This document shows positions 12,479 through 15,396 of a DNA stretch of 15,396 bases, in pieces (within the stretch, counting starts at the first letter, position 1; each line of letters starts with the position of its first letter). Under the pieces are notes generated by a model, which saw only the letters and a list, made by a program, of their open reading frames with translations, was not told the origin of the DNA and ran no database searches. The translations under genes and the position numbers were made by a program. The stretch lies in the NCBI GenBank assembly GCA_027449585.1, contig DAIDLJ010000021.1, positions 1 to 15,396 on the forward strand. Reading direction: 5' to 3'. Origin of the DNA: Microcaldota archaeon. Its GTDB lineage: Archaea > Micrarchaeota > Micrarchaeia > Micrarchaeales > CABMGC01.

Positions 12479-12486
12479 TTTATATA
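12479..12486 (+). promoter_or_regulatory. rnpB: TATA box of the RNase P RNA gene
   Basis: TTTATATA followed by CCT is centred about 26 bases before 12508, where helix P1 of the RNA begins. Promoter and RNA 5' end therefore agree independently. Confidence 0.7.
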
Positions 12487-12507
12487 CCTCTGCGTACATA
12501 ATCCTTT

Positions 12508-12746
12508 AGTGGTGTGCGGACGGCTCACGGTCACTATGACTGAGGAAGCTCTCCCCATGCAGAGTGCGTGTGGCGCAATGCCTTATTCGGAACAGAAACG
12601 ATACTGCTGCGGCGCATAAAGCGATGACAATACGAGCGCGCCGGTGCAGGTGAAACGGCCGATGTGCGCACAGTGAGCATGCAAGGCCTAAAGGCCGCTT
12701 AGTCGAATGCCGTCTAAAACAGAAGGGGGGCTACGGCACACCACAC
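12508..12746 (+). ncRNA. rnpB: RNase P RNA, compact archaeal form
   Basis: The catalytic RNA that removes tRNA 5' leaders. P1 pairs GTGGTGTGC (12509-12517) with GCACACCAC (12736-12744), nine perfect pairs. CR-I is TGAGGAAGCTCTCCCC, and its AGC-[U]-CUCCC pairs with GGGGGGCU (12725-12732) to form P4 with the universal bulged U. Further signatures are ACAGAAACGATAC (CR-II like), GGTGAAACGGCC (CR-III like), GTCGAATGCCG and ACAGAAGGGGGGCTAC (CR-V). The length of about 239 nt is short for archaeal type A. The P10/P12 region (CTGC 12604-12607 with GCAG 12646-12649; GGCGC 12611-12615 with GCGCC 12638-12642) encloses a kink-turn-like GC-GAU-GA-loop-GA-GC, consistent with L7Ae being an archaeal RNase P subunit. 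The 3' end touches the stop codon of the convergent methyltransferase gene. Confidence 0.92.
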
Positions 12747-13792
12747 TATTTTCTTAAGGCAAAAAGAGTAATCTCCTGCCTGTTGTGCGGAAGCACCTTC
12801 CATCTCTTTATCCTAAATCTTGGCCTAAGCCTTGCCTCGACCTCCTTCATGTATCTCCCAACATTCTTGTGCATGCATTTTAGCGTCATTATCAGCACGG
12901 CTCCTCTCTTCATAAGCTTGGAGTACATCATAATAGCATCTGCAGATTCTATACCCCCAGCATTTATGTCATCACCTACAAAATCGGCATTCAGACCGCA
13001 AAGTGCAGGATACGCTTTGTCAAGTCTGCATATCAGATGCACTATGCTTCCTGGCCTTGGGCCACTTCCGGCAATTCCAAAATGCTTTACGTCATTTACT
13101 ATCCTTATCCCCACTCCTTCCTTTCTTATCTTGCCGTATTCCAATCTTCCGCTGTCTATTGCTATGACTGAAGCGCCTTTTTTTGCCAGGAAGAGGCTCC
13201 ATCCTCCAGGCGCAGCTCCTATGTCAATGGCAATTTTCGGCGCGCCAATCCCAAATTCTCTAAACGCCTCAATTATCTTGAACTCTGCCCTTGATACCTT
13301 TTTTTCCTTGTTCTCCCTGAAAGGATCTATGAATCCATGCGGGTGAGTTGCAATGTTTATCTTTCCCCAATAGCACTTACTGTCCATCAGAACGCAGTAG
13401 GCCAGGGTATCTGCAGACTTCAAATCAATGCTGTATCCGCTTCCTTCAAGCTCCTTGCCTATCGCAACTTCTATGTCCTTTGCAGAGTATCCTCTCTTGC
13501 AGTTCACGTCAAAGCATTCAAGCCTAAGCAACTCTTCTTTGTCAAGTCCAAGCCTGTAAAAACCCTTTTTTATTGAAGGTATGTATCTCTTCTGGTCTAT
13601 CCTATACCCTTCTACAAGCGGAAAGTAGCCGTATATGAACGTTGCCCGATCCAATTCCCTGATCTTTCTTGAACTTATATCTGCTATCATAAGATTGTGC
13701 TGCTCACTAATTATCCTTGGGCTACCTACCTTCTCCAGCTCCTCAATTGCGCTTTTCCTAAAGCTGTCTGCATACAAAAATAAGTAGATCAT
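12746..13792 (-). CDS. THUMP/FtsJ-type SAM-dependent RNA ribose methyltransferase (RlmM-like)
   Basis: A 348-residue protein. The N-terminal part (to about residue 150) ends in ADTLAYCVLMDSKCYWGKI, which resembles the last strands of a THUMP-like RNA-binding region. The C-terminal half is a Rossmann methyltransferase of the FtsJ/RrmJ type. SRAEFKIIEAF (167-177) carries the first catalytic Lys (K172). DIGAAPGGWSLFLAKKG (190-206) binds S-adenosylmethionine. DFVGDDIN (270-277) supplies Asp, MTLK (302-305) Lys, and NRQEITLFAL (338-347) Glu, giving the K-D-K-E set of 2'-O-ribose methyltransferases. The likely target is rRNA or tRNA; E. coli RlmM has the same domain pairing and modifies 23S rRNA. 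Its stop codon abuts the 3' end of the convergent RNase P RNA. No strong TATA box is seen upstream. Confidence 0.85.
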   Translation of the reverse strand: MIYLFLYADSFRKSAIEELEKVGSPRIISEQHNLMIADISSRKIRELDRATFIYGYFPLVEGYRIDQKRYIPSIKKGFYRLGLDKEELLRLECFDVNCKRGYSAKDIEVAIGKELEGSGYSIDLKSADTLAYCVLMDSKCYWGKINIATHPHGFIDPFRENKEKKVSRAEFKIIEAFREFGIGAPKIAIDIGAAPGGWSLFLAKKGASVIAIDSGRLEYGKIRKEGVGIRIVNDVKHFGIAGSGPRPGSIVHLICRLDKAYPALCGLNADFVGDDINAGGIESADAIMMYSKLMKRGAVLIMTLKCMHKNVGRYMKEVEARLRPRFRIKRWKVLPHNRQEITLFALRK

Positions 13793-13856
13793 GGTAAACT
13801 TGCCCTAAAGTGTCGCATGGACTTAATCCTAATTACTAATATGCCTCAAAGGAAAC

Positions 13857-13865
13857 TATTTAAAT
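13857..13865 (+). promoter_or_regulatory. TATA box of the prepilin-like gene
   Basis: TATTTAAAT is centred 26 bases before the ATG at 13887, predicting a leaderless mRNA. Confidence 0.6.
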
Positions 13866-13886
13866 GATGATATTTAATATCTATTT

Positions 13887-15396
13887 ATGCCTTCTTCGAG
13901 ACAAAAAGCGGCAGCCAAGAACCACAAAGCAAAACCAGTCAATCCTATAGAAAGGGCGCAAACATCAATAGAATATCTATCCACATTCTCAATAGCATTG
14001 CTGATAATATTAGTAGTGCTTGCTATGATGGGCCTCAACTTCTTCGGAAATAATTCTGCGCAGAGTCTTGCTTCATCATCATGCTACCTATCGGCAGGGC
14101 TCGAGTGTTCTCAGATTGCGATAACAAATAACGGCGTAGCTGCATCGGCCATAATAATATTCACGAACAATCTTGGCAGGCAGATAAACTTCCAGAATTC
14201 AAACTCAATAGTGGTGACCTCCGGTGTAACGCAGAAATCATACTTTGGCAATTGCTATCCTGTAAATGCGGTTCCCGGCGCAACAGTCGTATGCAACGCA
14301 ACACTTGCAGGCTACTCTCCTTCAGTGGGGGAGCAGCTCAGCCCGACGTTTCAGCTCAAATATTCGGAGTGTATTAATGGCCAATGCAGTAACTATAATA
14401 CTTCAGGAAGCGGGATAACATATGTATCAACAAATATACCTCTTTACAAAATCACGCTTTTAACAGATCCATCCGGAGGAACCGTCTCTGTAAACGGCGT
14501 CCCATACCTTAGCAACTCCATACTTTACTTCGTAGGTGACATCTCATATTCGATAGATGCGCAGCCATCCTATAGCGGCACTGCATTCCAGGGATGGGTA
14601 ACTCAGGGCGGCGTCATCGCTTCAAATACGCTAAGGTTGTCATCTTCAGCCATAGCATCTTCTAATGGTATTCTTGAAGCGTCATACATCCCTCCATCTA
14701 CCTCCACTACCTCCACCACATCATCCTCCACTACATCCACTTCTACTGGTACATCAACGTCCACTACAACTGTCGCTGCCACCAACGCAGCTACCAATGC
14801 AGCATCAATCATAACAACCAATCTCGCCACCAATGCAGCATCAATCATAACAACCAACCTCGCCACCAATGCTGCGTCTTCTTCTACTGGCTGCCCGACT
14901 GGTGTTTCAGTCTACGGAAGCGCCAACATAACGCTTGCAAACGGCACAACAATCACCGCAGACAGTATACGCGCAGGCACGATGATACTATCCTACAATC
15001 TAGTCACGCACATGCTCCAGCCATCCCTTGTATCTGGAGTGTATAAGCTCACTGCGGACAATACATACACCTTTAACAACAAGTTGAAGGTGGATGGGAA
15101 CGAGATAATGCTGATAAACGGCGTGTGGGCCAGGGCCTACACGGCAAAGGTAGGCGATTACCTCTTCGACCCTCTTACAAATGAGCGCGTGGCCATAACC
15201 GATATCAATGTGACAAACACCGGAGGCAACGTGTACGACCTTATAGGGTCACCGGTAAACAATTACATTGCAAACGGATTCCTGATAGACAAGGACACCA
15301 CTGCCGGTCCCGATAGTTGTGAGTCAGTAACTGGCAGTTCAATGATAACGCTATCAAACGGATCAACAGAAAAGGTAAGCAGCCTGCAGCTAGGCA
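13887..15396 (+). CDS. Class III prepilin-like surface protein with Ser/Thr linker and tandem Hint-like domains, 3' partial
   Basis: The frame is open from ATG 13887 to the right edge, at least 503 residues. Residues 1-23 are basic; then AQTSIEYLSTFSIALLIILVV (24-44) fits the archaeal class III signal: QxSxE followed by a hydrophobic helix, cleaved before Gln25 by an EppA/PibD-like peptidase. An extracellular part with Cys and Asn-X-Ser/Thr sites follows. A Ser/Thr-rich linker covers residues 269-300, then two 12-residue repeats (303-326). From Cys336 to about 470 the sequence resembles a Hint (hedgehog/intein) fold: ITLANGTTITADSIRAGTMI, then KVGDYLFDPL, VYDLIG and NNYIANGFLIDKD. A second unit begins at Cys478 with ITLSNGSTEKVSSLQLG. 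Splicing residues look degenerate: Ser341 at the block A nucleophile position, TFNN instead of TxxH, and DK instead of the final HN. Likely a pilus- or surface-associated protein; Hint activity is doubtful. Confidence 0.8.
   Translation, partial: MPSSRQKAAAKNHKAKPVNPIERAQTSIEYLSTFSIALLIILVVLAMMGLNFFGNNSAQSLASSSCYLSAGLECSQIAITNNGVAASAIIIFTNNLGRQINFQNSNSIVVTSGVTQKSYFGNCYPVNAVPGATVVCNATLAGYSPSVGEQLSPTFQLKYSECINGQCSNYNTSGSGITYVSTNIPLYKITLLTDPSGGTVSVNGVPYLSNSILYFVGDISYSIDAQPSYSGTAFQGWVTQGGVIASNTLRLSSSAIASSNGILEASYIPPSTSTTSTTSSSTTSTSTGTSTSTTTVAATNAATNAASIITTNLATNAASIITTNLATNAASSSTGCPTGVSVYGSANITLANGTTITADSIRAGTMILSYNLVTHMLQPSLVSGVYKLTADNTYTFNNKLKVDGNEIMLINGVWARAYTAKVGDYLFDPLTNERVAITDINVTNTGGNVYDLIGSPVNNYIANGFLIDKDTTAGPDSCESVTGSSMITLSNGSTEKVSSLQLG
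14793..14864 (+). repeat. 36-bp direct tandem repeat, two copies
   Basis: 14793-14828 and 14829-14864 are identical except for one base (AAT to AAC in the tenth codon, silent). They encode TNAASIITTNLA twice, in frame. A degenerate partial copy (ACCAATGCTGCG) follows from 14865, and ACCAACGCAGCT precedes. The near identity points to recent duplication within the linker of the prepilin-like protein. Confidence 0.9.

Noticed and set aside
12508..12746. SRP RNA or a degenerate tRNA cluster
   Set aside because: No SRP Alu or GGAA-tetraloop helix 8 motif and no tRNA arms; the CR-I, bulged-U P4 and CR-V signatures fit RNase P RNA.
14603..14869. Minus-strand open frame with Val/Asp-rich repeats
   Set aside because: It is the complement of the Ser/Thr linker and 36-bp repeat of the prepilin-like gene; its low complexity comes from that repeat, and it has no promoter or family similarity.
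14781..14880. Possible CRISPR array
   Set aside because: The repeats are directly adjacent without spacers, are in frame and translate into a protein linker.

Overview
The window is archaeal. It carries L30e, S12 (S23e type), S7, aEF-2, L7Ae, S28e, L24e, a tailless histone-fold protein and an archaeal-type RNase P RNA. Most transcription units have a TATA-like box about 25 bases before the start codon, which implies leaderless or very short-leader mRNAs. Gene packing is tight, with three tail-to-tail contacts. The divergent ribosomal proteins, the broken-up operons and the many short membrane or surface proteins suggest a DPANN archaeon, possibly Micrarchaeota/ARMAN-like. That placement is inference; no 16S gene is present.

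Layout. (1) 1-4520 is a surface-glycan type block: a GT-C-like polytopic membrane glycosyltransferase (its 5' end lies outside the window), a convergent GT2 dolichol-phosphate sugar transferase-like gene, and a divergent NodU/TobZ-type O-carbamoyltransferase. The GT2 and carbamoyltransferase genes face away from one palindromic TATA element. (2) 4595-8322 is a translation operon, L30e-S12-S7-EF-2, with contacts of 10, -4 and 2 bases. NusA, usually between L30e and S12, is absent. (3) 8451-9448 is L7Ae-S28e-L24e, without the Ndk gene that often follows. L7Ae has an unusual structured leader of about 50 nt. (4) thiI (tRNA 4-thiouridine synthesis), a membrane-anchored unknown protein, a GNAT acetyltransferase divergent from the histone gene, and a BofA-like membrane protein. 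(5) RNase P RNA (12508-12746), converging on a THUMP/FtsJ-type RNA methyltransferase. (6) A long class III prepilin-like surface protein runs off the right edge. It has a Ser/Thr linker, a 36-bp tandem repeat and tandem degenerate Hint-like domains.

Most notable are four things. First, the L7Ae leader contains a U4/box C-like kink-turn motif closed by a stem that sequesters the Shine-Dalgarno sequence, with mutually exclusive upstream hairpins; this is a candidate L7Ae autoregulatory switch. A similar motif lies in the P12 region of the RNase P RNA. Second, S12 and EF-2 both differ at residues that are nearly invariant in the decoding loops and the GTPase P-loop. Third, the prepilin-Hint protein has an unusual architecture. 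Fourth, compact divergent promoters are shared between gene pairs.
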